Positions 33,619 to 45,034 of a stretch of 64,000 nt of DNA are shown here, piece by piece. This DNA is from Massospora cicadina (lineage: Eukaryota; Entomophthoromycota; Entomophthoromycetes; Entomophthorales; Entomophthoraceae): NCBI GenBank assembly GCA_022478985.1, contig JAKSZP010004191.1, positions 62,001-126,000 of the forward strand, written 5' to 3'. Both the position numbers and the translations under genes were made by a program. Position 1 is the first letter of the stretch, and each line of letters opens with the position of its first letter. A model generated the notes under the pieces. The model had not been told where the DNA came from, made no database searches, and saw only the letters and a list, made by a program, of their open reading frames with translations.

Positions 33619-34814
33619 TGGTTCAATGACAAATTCAGGTCAAACGTAGCAACAAGTTCAAGGTTACTATATCAAGTTATTAGTTTGATGAGATGAATAA
33701 AATGTTTTTAAAGAAGAAAATACTTAAGCGTGACAGGGTCATAATGATTATAAAGAAAAATATTTTTGTAAATTACTTTTTTTATCATTGGCAATTATAT
33801 ACATTCTTGTAAATAACAATTGTTAAAGAATATCCAAGAACTCTTTGAGAGTCAAATCCTAAGTCCTTTATCTATTAACTTTAGTCTTAGTGTAATTAGG
33901 GCTATTTGGTTTGTTAATAACACAAGTTATCTACCAAAAATGGATATGATGGTTAATAGAGTAAAATAAAAAAATCTGTTAGATAATGCTTTGCAAACTG
34001 ATTGTTCCAGTAATTTGTCATAGTAAATAAATGTTTTCTTTGTTATCCTATAATTTGATCTCTATCAGTACTTTGTAGTTTATTGTGTATGCTAGCTTCT
34101 TCAATAAACCTAAATGCAGGATAGTTCTAACAACTTCCATGCTTATATCATTATTAAAAGGTTGTTCTCTTGTGAATGTCTTTTCCAAATAGATACAAGC
34201 CTAGTATCTGGATATCTACTTTTTAAATATAAATAAAAACAATAATCTTAAAATTTTACAAAATAGACTGTCCTTAAATTATGATCAATTTAAGTCTTTT
34301 TTCTATTAAAATTTAAGATAAAGTGATTTACTTAAAGGGAATTTTTGGGGTGGAAGGCAAGTAAATAAGACATACAGCAAAAAATCCTTTTGTCTTTTTT
34401 GCATACAAATTAAAACTAAAAAATTGGGCGATAGAGTTGTAGTTTTAGGAATTTGGGAATGGCTTTTTGATGCTGATTTTTAGAATGGCAGGAGAGGGCT
34501 GATGGCGTAGCGCTTTTGTTTCTTCAGGGTCTGATATAATGCACTATCCTGAGTTATGGTACCAATTATTGTAAATATGCAAAGAATAAAAATAGGTATA
34601 AAAATAGTTAGACAAGTAAAAAAATAATTTTTGTTATATAAAGCTTTTGATTTTATAGGGCAATTAATTGCTATGTGGTGGAGGGCCACTCAAGTACCCT
34701 TCATTCATAATTTTTACTTCTCATCCAGTATGAGGGCTAAGCTTCAGCCTTTCTCTTTGATAGGTGTTGGTTTGTCAGCATCCTATTGTGCGAGGGCAAA
34801 TGGATGCCAACTGT
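33619..34814. other. AT-rich stretch, unassigned
   Basis: No recognisable gene. The stretch 34,640-34,814 has a less AT-rich composition and could belong to the minus-strand Ty3-type relic I or its LTR, but I cannot show it. Confidence 0.4.
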
Positions 34815-35712
34815 AACTCTTGGGGAGGAATTTCTCCATCTGGACCAGTATCAATTCCCATTCTGCTCAAAAAGGGCTGAAAGCCAACAACCATGACTCT
34901 CACCTCCCAGGGCGACTTAGCCCATGTGGTAAATGAGAGATGGGTAACGGTGTACCCTCTAGGAGTTGCAACCCTCTTCTGTTGTCCTCTTCCACTGAGC
35001 TGGTGGATAATATTTGAAGAATTTGCCAAGAATTGGCAAAATTGTGCAAAACGCCCCAAAACTGCCAAGACCCATTATAACATCCAGCCCACACCTATCC
35101 CAACAGGTATGGAGGTGGTCACCCCCTTCCTCACCAACTGGGATCATCCCTATGTTGCTTGGTCTTGGGCGCAGCCTGCCATATGTCCAAAATGTTGCCA
35201 TCATAGCAAATACATACATATGACAAAAGATTTAATTTAAGTAATGAGCCCAAAAGAAATTTGGCTAAGCATTTTGAACCCAAGTCAGTTAAAAAAAATT
35301 AGGTCCAAGAACATAATTTGATAGCTTGGTTTGAATTTATTCTTGATAGCAGTTGCATTCAAATCTAATTTTTCCCAGCGAGCTTATAAGCAGTGGTCCC
35401 TGACAGAAACCGCTGTCACTACAATTTCTTACTTTACATGCCATTAAATTTAATATAATTCTTAAACAAATTAAATACTCTAGTTTTCAGATATTTTTGT
35501 TAAAAATAAAATAAGTGATGATCCCTGATCTTAGCACCTCCTGTTTGGTCCTCATGGCCAGTTTTTTTATAATTCAAAAATCAATTTGGATAGCTATGCT
35601 TACGGCATTTTGGCTTGGGTTTTGGGTGGTAACTCACACAGAGTTCCAGGCCAATCAAATATTACTTTCAGCACGCTTCATGATAAAAACTGCTGGAATT
35701 GAGATGGAGTAA
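34815..35712 (+). repeat. R-family repeat, copy R2
   Basis: The start ACTGTAACTCTTGGGGAG resembles the starts of R1 and R3. The open frame 34,893-35,240 reads SQGDLAHVVNERWVTVYPLG and then TNWDHPYVAWSWAQPAICPK followed by CCHH. A second open piece (35,515-35,712) reads SIWIAMLTAFWLGFWVVTH and EFQAN, matching R1's C-terminal block. It is shorter than R1 by internal deletions. It lies next to, or inside, the LTR remnant of relic I. Confidence 0.6.
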
Positions 35713-35886
35713 CATCATTTGACAATTAAAAATCTCTTTTATTAATTCTTTCATGGATAAAGGCAAGAGCTCATTTGTTAATGATCCATTTAATTCTGAA
35801 GGCTTAAATGCATCAAAGGATAATTAAACATTTTATTTTCCAATATTGAGATAACTCAGGTCATTCTAGAGTAAAATTCTGACATT
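35713..35886 (-). repeat. 3' LTR remnant of relic I
   Basis: Read on the minus strand, the purine tract GAGGAGGGCAA is followed by TGTCAGAATTTTACTC. This is the polypurine-tract to LTR-start pattern seen in A (AAGGGGTAA then TGTCAGACA) and K (GAGGAGAGGGTAA then TGTCATG). The LTR is cut by R2 on its left side. Confidence 0.5.
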
Positions 35887-38800
35887 GCCCTCCTCAAGAT
35901 CTCAATGGAGGGGGCATAATGGCGCAATAACCTAGTATGGATGCTGTTAACAACTTTTCCTTGGTTGACATCTGTGGAGGAATATATGGAGCCAGCCTTA
36001 TACAGTAAGTTTTAGGGTCATAACCAGGAAGTGTATAACTTATTTGGGCGCTATCAAAGCGTTGATTGTATAATACCACATGCTCTGATATTAAATAATA
36101 GAAGAGCTAATTTTTGCATTTGAAATGTAGTTTTCCTAGTGGTAGAGACTCCTCATGGGTGGCTAGCACTTGCAGCATGATTATCTCATCAGCTAAAGCC
36201 CTCATCATCAATCCAGCCATGTTGGGAGAAACGAAATCTAGTAAATACTGAATGCTATTAGGCATTCAAAATTCCTTACCATATAGGGCCTGAGATGGGG
36301 CCATTTTGATCACTTGAGGTAGCTGATCCAATAGGCTGATAAAGGAGCTGTCAGGTATAGATTCCATCAAATAAGGTCTATGACAGCCATTTTATGAAAA
36401 GTAAAGGCAAGGGTGTCATTTGCCCGCTTCACTGCACCTTTTTGTTAAAGGTTTATAAGGTGTAGTTAATTGTTGATTAGTATTAAATAGCGAGACTAAT
36501 TCTTGAACAAAATGGGAAGAGAAATATAATTCATTGCTATAGTAAAATCTGAGGGCATCCATTTTGGTTAAAACTTTAGAGAAACAAGAACAAGGCAGTA
36601 GCCTTGGCGGTGGCAGCAGGTACCAAGATGGCCTCAAACCACTTTGTGAGATGGTTGATGCTAGGATGATGTAGAGATGACCATGGAGGCTCATGGATAA
36701 GGGCCCTATGAAATCCACGCTGACAACACTTAATGGTGTAAATGGGGCAACAGCTTCATTCTGAAAGAGATAGTTTGGCCTATAATAGGTTCTGAACATC
36801 AATAAAGCATCCAAAAAATCCTGGATAGTTTCAAGAATCTGATCCCAGTAGCATTTTTTCCTAGCCATTCAAAAATTTATTTCTGTGTCCTACATATGCG
36901 TGTCCTTTGGGGATAACTTCAGTCCTTGAGGAAGTTCATAGACATAGAAGCCACTTCTTATTAACTTACAGATATAACATGACATTATGTTTTTAAGTGT
37001 TCTGAGCCATTAGCCTAACATCACACTTTCTCTAGGTATTTTATACCCTATTTCTCTAGCAGGCAAATCAAGTCATACAAGCGGTCTTCCTCAAGTAATA
37101 ATACTACAAGGGTCAGCATTCTGGATAGCCCATCTGTTCTTTGATGAGTAGTGCCCGCCCATCACACTATAGAAAGTTGTAGCTTAAAATCCAGTGGGCC
37201 CATGTAGCCAATCGACCATCAGGATCTTTCATATTCTGGATCCACCTTAAGGAAGCGTGATTGGTGATTGGTAATTATAGTAAAATGGTTCTCATATAAG
37301 TATGGTCAGAAATTGTTTAAACGCAAGCAATACAGATAACCATTCATGTTCATTGACGCTATAGTTCCATTTGACTTTCATGGTTTTTTTTTGCAATAAA
37401 TATGTTTCAATCTATTTGTTGTTAGTCTAGTTGATCTAGGATGGCCCCTGGGTGACGTCACTGATTTCTGTAAACATTACAAATGATCAGTCAAAGTTTG
37501 GATGGAATAACTTAAGCGAGATATTAGTGCAGTCCTGAGTAGATTAAAAGACTAGTCCTGTTTTATATTCCAGATGAAGGTGACGTTCTTGTGTAGCAAA
37601 TACACCAAGGGCTCAGCCAGGTCAGTGAACCGGGGTACAAATTTCCTGTATTATTCTACCATGCTTAGGAACACTTGTATGTCCCAAAGTCTTTGAGATG
37701 ATGTCATTTTTTCTGTGGTGAAAAACTTGTCCAGCAAAGGCTGAAATTCTTGTTAGTGACTGAATGCCCTAAAACTCCATTTTAGGTAGGAAGAAGGAGC
37801 ATTTGAAGGGTTTAAGAATCATGGGAAGCTCCTCTAAGGCAATCAGAACTTGGTAAAGATAATCTAGGTGAAATCTGAAAGTTTTGGATAAAAGAAAGAA
37901 AATGTTAAAGTAAACTAGGATGCAAGACATCTTAAAATCACCTAGGAGCCCATCAATAGCTTGCTGAAGGGTGATAGGGGCATTGCAGGGCCCATGAAGC
38001 TTTTAAGTTGGTTCAAACAGCCTTTTTGCAATAAGGGTGCACTTAGATCAATCCTTAGGAGCCAACATAATCTGCCAGTACCCGCAGGCAACATCCATCA
38101 CATAGAAATGTTAGTCACTGCTAGGATCTGTAGTGAATCATTGATTTTAGGGAGGAGTAGCTATCTTTTTGCATTACTAACTTAATCTTAGAATAACACA
38201 TGATGACATGATGGCTCCTGTCAGGATGCGGGAAATGCAAACATCCCTTATTTGAGGCAGGTATCCTTAAAGCCCTTGTGGGTTGCTAACCCTTTAGAGC
38301 GTAAAACCTAAAGAGAAACTAGTGCTAAGAGAAACGATATTTACTTGGATAAAGCCTTAAAATATTTATAGTACTCAAGGCTAAAAGTGTGTGGGCGAGA
38401 ATTCAGTAAAGTCAGGTGGTGGGAGCTAGTCAATAAGTGCCTAGGATAAAGGAAATCTCTGAATATATTGATGATAACCTAAGAATAATTTTTATATTTG
38501 CTAATACAAATAAGGTTGATTATCCTCTGTATAAGTTTCCAGTAAATTCCTAAAAACACATAAGTTCAGGTTTAAGAATCAAAATGGTATTCCGCCCTGA
38601 ACCTAATTGATATTGGTAGTTTTTTTACATCCTAGACTCTAGTCGCCAGTGTCATTTTTAAACTATTAATTTAAATTTATAATGAAATGTTATTGGTTAT
38701 GACCCCCAACACTTCAAATTGGGCTCATCTCTAGTTAATGAAGAGCTCAATTCAACATTCACTAGTAGTTGATTACTAGTGAGGCATGACCCCTAGAAAG

Positions 38801-39600
38801 AGGCTTCACCCAATAAAGGGTGAATCTCAACAGCTCCCATGTTTCTTCAAACAATCAGTACTGAAGACGCCCAAGAACTTCGCAAGTGTACCAACAGCCC
38901 AGAGGTTAAAGCTAATTAAGTTTGAAGGTGGACTAATCCTCTTCCACCTTGATTTACTGGTAGGTGCAAGTGTATGGTTGAGTCGTCCCCCATTTCTACA
39001 TTGTGCACAACCCCCTTCATCTTGTAAAGTCATATATGTGGACTTGGAAAAAATCTTAAAATATTCCTCCAAGAGACATCAACCTTCCTACTTTGTTCTG
39101 AGATAAGGGTTTCCCCTATGGAGGTGGTGACAAGAGCTACAATGGAGGATTCTTATAAACCAAGTCGTGGAGGCTTTTGAACCCACATACACAGCTGATG
39201 TCATTGATTGGTACTAAATGCAGAAAGGCGACTGGAGTATTCAGGCCAATGGTTTGGGCCTTTAGAGTCAGACTAACCAGCAATACAGAATGGAGTCAGC
39301 ATATTTGGGGTCAAGGATAACTAGGCAGGTTAAGACCTCATTCATGGATGGATTTTCAGCACCGCGGATTTCCAGAAGGCTCCCAGGTGGTATACTACAT
39401 GAATCCGGGTGTCCACTATAATCTGTGATCCTGGAGGAATTACATTGAGCCTGTGTGAATATATAGGCATCTGTTCTATCCCATTCACTATGAAAGGGGT
39501 AGTTTCATGTGTGACCCTCAAACATGGTAATTAAGTTGATCAATATTGGTTTCAGTTTAAAACTTTTCTTTCTCGTTGCAAACACTTTTGCAACCCATTC
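35887..39600 (-). pseudogene. Ty3-type pol relic I (integrase, RNase H, RT, linker)
   Basis: Read on the minus strand the order is as follows. RT near 37,740-38,020 has GPCNAPITLQQAIDGLLGDF and a dead catalytic box YFNI. The RT-RNase H joint follows near 37,560-37,690 (YRKFVPRFTDLAEPLV). RNase H near 37,150-37,280 reads TNHASLRWIQNMKDPDGRLA and TWAHWILSYNF. Integrase at 36,416-36,868 reads VSVDFIGPLSMSLHGHLYII. In the integrase the SDNG site has become YSNE. Upstream, IPPGSQIIVDTRI near 39,400-39,440 may be the protease-RT linker. Many stops. Confidence 0.75.
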
Positions 39601-39725
39601 AATTCAAGACTAAATCTAGTTTGATAATCTCATAGAGGGGATTAGTCTGCGCCCATGTCTGGGAGCAGTTGGGCAAGCAAGGCAAGAGGAGCAGGCGGAA
39701 GGCCCGCGGCCTCTAACATTCAAAA

Positions 39726-41147
39726 ATGCCCTGGAGAATCCAGCGGAATAGAAAAAAATCTAAAAAAACTGGCGGTCACAATTTCCCCGGAGATACTCGT
39801 GTGGCAAGCATGATGCAACCAGTACATCAACACGCCACATTCCCAGCCACTTTTGTTGGTGGAATTCGGAGTCCATGTGTATCTGGACATCCAAAAAACG
39901 GCCCTAAGGGAAAAATTTTGTGAAGATGTACACAAAATTTTCCCAACCGTGGTGTACGTTGCACCTCACTCCATGTCACATGGTTGGCTGGACCTAGGTT
40001 TCAAAAGCAAAATAGCAGCAGATGAGGCTGCAGTGGTGCGCATAGTGGTCAACCTCCCCGAAGGGCAATGGGTCATCAAAACTAAATGCACCAGATGGAC
40101 AAAATCAAACCAAAAAATTCCTCACGTTTGACTTTTTGCCTACTACGGTAAAACGTGATATTTTATAAGCAACACCTGAAAGATGGTCTCACCATATACA
40201 GCAAAATACAATCTTTCGAAATGCAACGTTTCATGCTGATGCCACACCTGTGCACCAGCAAAGCCATCGCAGTTCTGACCCCAACCAAGGAGATCACAAA
40301 GGACCTAACCCAGATCCCGCACTCCACCTTTATTGACATCGCAGGGCACACCACCCACCCATTCTGGGTAACTGTGGACAGCGCGCCCCCCATTTGCACC
40401 CACTGTGATGCATTCAGCCATAAGGCACACACATGCCCCATCAAAGAGGGCGTCACATTCCAAGAGCACCCCTCAGTGGCCATGGCCAGCGGAGAGGCGC
40501 ACTACGAACCAACCGCAAGCACCAAGGAGGCTTTCCCGTGGGGAGCACAAGGCTGCTACCTATTGGTAAAGCCCATCTCCCCGCAGGAGTGGAAGAAGGC
40601 TAAGCAGGCCCATAGGACTGCGGCCAAGGAAGCAGCCAAGGCCACCACCACCATTCACACTCACAACGCCATGAGGACATGGAGACCTTCATGGCAGAAG
40701 CAACTCAGGAATCCATCACCCAATCAGATTGGGAGGCCCATGCCAAACAGGCCACTCAATCTGAGGATCCAATGGGAGATTCAATCTCACCCAATCGCTG
40801 CATCCAAGCCCCAGTCAAAACTGACTTGGAACCTATCCCAACCAAAAAAATTTTTTTTGCCCCACTCGACGGTGCACCGAACTTATCCACACCGCAAAAA
40901 AATTTGTCTGATGTCAGGAAAACAAAAAGCGAAGGCCAAAGCCAATGTGACTCTTTCCACAAAAATTAACAAAAACCCCAATAGCGTTGCTGCTAATACC
41001 CGTGCTGCTGTGAAAGCCCATGGGGACCTGGAAGAGGCTGGTGGGCCCAGGGGGCCCACCCCCTCGCACCTAAGGTGCGATGGGGGAAACCTTCACTCTA
41101 GGGACGCTGAATATTGCCAGACTCAAGGCCTCCCCGTCCTGGGCTAG
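39726..41147 (+). pseudogene. LINE B ORF1 (RNA-binding, CCHC zinc knuckle)
   Basis: An early block reads LVEFGVHVYLDIQKTALREK, then HGWLDLGFKSKIAADEAAV, equivalent to GYFDVGF in elements D-G. A zinc knuckle CTHCDAFSHKAHTC (CX2CX4HX4C) lies in the 330-aa open frame 40,155-41,147. The reading frame changes at least twice. Around 40,679-40,969 an alternative frame (ETFMAEATQESITQSDWEAH) looks like the true one. The last frame overlaps the ORF2 start by about 68 bp. It lacks the C-terminal region that marks the ORF1-only elements. Confidence 0.7.
41041..41079 (+). promoter_or_regulatory. two adjacent hairpins just before the LINE B ORF2 start
   Basis: GTGGGCCCAGGGGGCCCAC (41,041-41,059) is a perfect 8-bp inverted repeat with a 3-base loop. 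CGCACCTAAGGTGCG (41,065-41,079) is a second perfect inverted repeat. The ORF2 ATG follows immediately at 41,080, with an in-frame TAA at 41,071. A role in translation of ORF2 is inference. Confidence 0.5.
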
Positions 41148-44100
41148 GAAACTGAGTTTTTTACAAAACAATTTACCCGTGGATATCCTGGCCATCCAGG
41201 AGTCCCACTGTCCACGAGGTTCTGAGGAAGCTTGGAAAACAATGCTCCTACCATCCCTATCCTTTTGGTTGAAGCACTGTGGGGTGCTAATTCAGAAAAA
41301 CAATTTTTTCAAATTTACATATTCAGAAACATTCCTAAATGGCCGAGTGCTCATTGTCACCTTCTCATGGGCTGATGTTGCACACACAATCGTCAACATT
41401 TATGCCCCAAACGGTGCACATGAGTGACAGGAATTTTTCTCGTCAGTCAAATCCCTCCCGCTACCCCCCAATTCTTTCCTAATTGGCAACATGAACTGTT
41501 GGCTAACCTCACCAACAGACCGGTGGCCACCCTCACCTCACGCCCCACAGGGTCACATAGAACTACGCGTTCTAAAAGCCACCCTTGGGTTAATGGATGC
41601 ACTGCTGCAACATGCCCCACTGCTCAAAAACATGATGCGTCCTCACGTCCACAACAGCCAATTAAGGTCCATGACCCACATTGACCTTATAGTAACGCTG
41701 GCGAAATTCCAACCCCACATCTCCCACTTCAAAACAACAAAAATGGAATTCTCTGACCACCAACTGGTCTCAATAAGATACCACTTACCCATCACAGTTG
41801 CAAAGGCCCCACATTAGTACAAAATCCGCCCCCCAGAGCTCGCGTCGCCAGGATTTTCCACATGGGTGGAAGAGGCAACTTTGGCAAAATCGTTTGTTGC
41901 ACCATTTTGTGTGGACCCCATCTCCACATGGGCAACTTTCAAAGAAGACACCATCCGCCACTATCGCCATCTCTCATCCAGATGCTCATGAGCCACATCG
42001 GCGGTTATATCGCGCGCGCTGGCAGAATTGGCCCACTTGGAGTCTAACATTCCAGCCTCAGGATATAGCCCTGCATGGGGCCAGAAGTGGGCAGAGGCAG
42101 CTGCCCATCTCAATGCACTTGAAAGGCAACACAAACATTGGGTTTGTGTCCAATACAGGGCCACATGCATCACTAAAGGTGACAAGTGCACCGCATACTT
42201 CTTCAAAAATTTTTTTGCACCATGCCAGAGCATGGCCTGCACACAGGTGCAAAGATCAGATAATTCTATTGTGGACACACTGGCTGAAGTGGCAATCAAA
42301 ATGCAAAGATATTACTCCGAGTTATACTGAGCCAAACCAATTCAGCTGGCCAAAATGGCAGAATTTCTTGACCAAGCTCATATCTGCACCATTTTCTGAT
42401 ACCCAGAAATAATGAATTTAATTACTCTGAACAAATTATGGACTACCATTCGCAGTGCGCCAAACTGAAAATGCCCAGGCCCAGATGGCATTCCATATGA
42501 GTTCTACAAAAAATATTTTAAATATATATCCCCATTGCTGCTAGCCTCACTCAACCAAAGCCTGTTGGAAACGCGCCTCCTACCAGGAGGACATGAGGCC
42601 TTTACGGTCACACTCTTCAAGAAAGGGGATAGGCTAGACTTAGCCAACTGGCGCCCCATTTCTCTAACAAACACAGACACCAAAATTTTAACCAAAATCA
42701 TGGCTAACCGTTTAGGGACTGTAGCATCTGCCACCATCTCTCCAGAACAATTTGGTTTCATCCCCAGAAGGTCGATTTGGGATAACGTGCACTCTGTGGC
42801 TAATGTGTGTCAGTCCACAGCCTCTGGGGCACTTGTATTCTTGGACCAACAAAAGGCCTATGATAGAGTAAACTGGGAATACCTTAGGGCCTGCCTCCAA
42901 CAATTCCGCCTACCTCCCCGCTTCATTAACTGGGTGATGCTGCTCACGGAATCTGCAACAATGGCAGTGCGCAGCCCAGGTTTCCTAACGGAAGTAGTCC
43001 ATCCTCAAGGGGCCTGCGACAAGGGGACCCCCTGAGCCCACTCTTATACAACTTCAGCCTTGACCCACTACTGCGAAATGTGAATGCCCAACTCACTGGG
43101 GTCCATGTGCCAGGCCAAACCCCAGTCAAGATGATGGCATTTGCAGATGATTGCGTGGTGGGGGTGTCTAATAACAAAGATGCACGCGCGCTTGAAGCCC
43201 TCATCCAGGAATATTCCCGGGTAAGCAACGCGGCACTGAACGCCTCCAAAACTGAAATCATCCTCCTTGGTCAGTTTCAGAACTGCTGGGCCCCAGCAAG
43301 TAGTTCCCAACCTGGCCCATCTGCTCGCCCACGTCCACGCCTTACTAACTCAAAACACACCGCTCCACTGGTGCTCCCCTTTGTGCCACGACCTACCATA
43401 GGACCGGTACACCATCTGGGCGTGTGGTTGGAGGCAGGTGGATACGCGTCAGCAGTAATGGAGTGCCATATACTGGACAACGTGACGAAGCGAATCGCCT
43501 CTCTCAGAGCCCACCCTACTACCCTCACTGGCAGGGTTGTTCTTGCCAACTCTATGCTCCTATCCAAAGTCTGGTTCGGAGCCCATGCCATCCCCTTCTC
43601 CCCAAGCTTCTTCAAATCCCTGTATGCTTTGCTACAAGGTTGGCTTTGGTCAGGCCGCCCTCCACCAATACAGCTAGAGGTCATGTTTGGCCCTCATCAT
43701 CATGGTGGCATGGGCCTACTTGACTTCAAAGCCCATGCCGCTAAGATCCTGGGCACCTGGATTGCGGCTGTCACTGCTCCTACACTCCCATCCCAACACT
43801 GGTCCCGCGCGGCCCGCTCCAACTTCTCCCGAGCCTTGGGCCTCAACAATCCATCAAACCCCCACTCCCTGATGAAATACCTCGCATCACACACATCGGC
43901 CACAGGTCCTCACGGGACCAAAACCCACTACAAACGAATCCTACTCTCCATGCGAAGCGCAGAGTGGAGAATTTGTATTAGTGGACATACAACCTGAAGA
44001 GGCCGCCCCTCTCCTCAGTCCACACAAGAGGTACAGGGGCTACCCATCCATGATGGCGTGATCCCCATTCGACCCCAAGTCCTATCCAGGGTGGACTACC

Positions 44101-44597
44101 TGGACATGATGGACATCCCTTATTCTACTGAGACCCAAAAGACTATCTGGAAATATGCACACCATCCTCTGTTGCAGCCTCAAGTCCGCTCCCATGTGTG
44201 GCGCTGCCTGAGGCGGGTGTATCGTACAGCTGAGCACTCTTATGCTTTACACTCATCCTGTGTCATGTGTGGCCAGTATGGAACGCTGTTTCACCGCCTG
44301 GAGAAGTGCCCCACCTCTAAAGTAATATGGCGCGAAGTCCAACGTCTGCTAGGCCAGGATCAAACACATCCCTTCAGTCTGTCAAGAGATATGTTTGCTT
44401 CATCAATGGCCTCCCCCTCCCACCTCCCCTCCAGGCTCTGGTGGTTGCAATCGCCATGTGTACTATCCACACGATTGTCTTGGAGGCCATCGCTGGCTCC
44501 ATTCCCCACCCTCCCAGAAGCTGTCCACAGATTCCGGTCTCATTTGGTGGATCACTTTCAAGTGTGGATATTTGGATATCTCCCACCGCGTCGCTGA
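41080..44597 (+). pseudogene. LINE B ORF2 (AP-endonuclease, RT, CCHC)
   Basis: The ATG at 41,080 opens an endonuclease domain: FTLGTLNIARLKA, DILAIQESHCPRG, VNIYAPNG, FLIGNMN (usual GDFN) and EFSDHQLVSIRYH. RT follows: KCPGPDGIPYEFY, FKKGDRLDLANWRPISLTN, EQFGFIPRRSIWDN and QKAYDRVNWEYL. The catalytic MAFADDCVV is intact near 43,134-43,160. The C-terminal CVMCGQYGTLFHRLEKC fits CX2CX7HX4C. Stops include TGA at 41,425 and TAG at 41,815, and there are several frameshifts. It would nick DNA and perform target-primed reverse transcription; no RNase H is seen. Confidence 0.85.
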
Positions 44598-44800
44598 CAG
44601 CTGGTCTCCTCCTGGTTCCCAGTCTGGTTCATCAAATCAGACCCCTTCCTCCACACGTGCTCAATAGTGGCTACGTCCCCTACACACGTTCCCTCCCCTT
44701 CCCATAAGTGGCGTTCCCGCTGGCAACAAGAGATAGCATCGCTTCTCTGGGGTGCCTCCCCTGGTACTAAGTTTTGTCTCATCTGAGTCATATTCGGAAG

Positions 44801-44854
44801 TGTCCATCCCATGGTTGGCCTTCCCCACAATAAATTTAAATTTAAATTTAAATT
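44801..44854 (+). repeat. LINE B 3' tail (tail type 1)
   Basis: The core TGTCCATCCCATGGTTGGCC matches the tails of D, F, E, G and the two SINEs. It is followed by four tandem AAATTT units at 44,832-44,854. Confidence 0.75.
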
Positions 44855-45034
44855 ATCCATAGTTGATTAGATAACCAGTTCTGGTCCAAAGCTTGACCTG
44901 TATTTCTCCTCAAAATACTCTTATTGTCTTCAGAAGGGATTTAGACCCCTTTTCTGCTAAGCATCACTTTTCGAAAATCAATTCAGCCTGAAATTTAGCT
45001 CCACTAAAGAGATTTACGAAAACTATTAGCAAAT

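Larger units (their letters stand above)
39620..44854 (+). mobile_element. LINE B (Tad-like), nearly full length
   Basis: This GC-rich element has ORF1 and ORF2. It ends with tail type 1 at 44,801-44,854: TGTCCATCCCATGGTTGGCC, then TTCCCCACAATAAATTT and tandem AAATTT units. The 5' limit is set by the change of base composition after relic I and is approximate. A possible degraded target duplication (TAGTTTGATAATC near 39,615 and TAGTTGATTAGATAACC near 44,863) is too weak to assert. It is the only element here that has tail type 1 together with an endonuclease and RT. Confidence 0.8.

Noticed and set aside
43277..43684. Minus-strand open frames across LINE B and LINE C ORF2
   Set aside because: They overlap the RT coding frames and carry no recognisable domain; they are by-products of high GC content.
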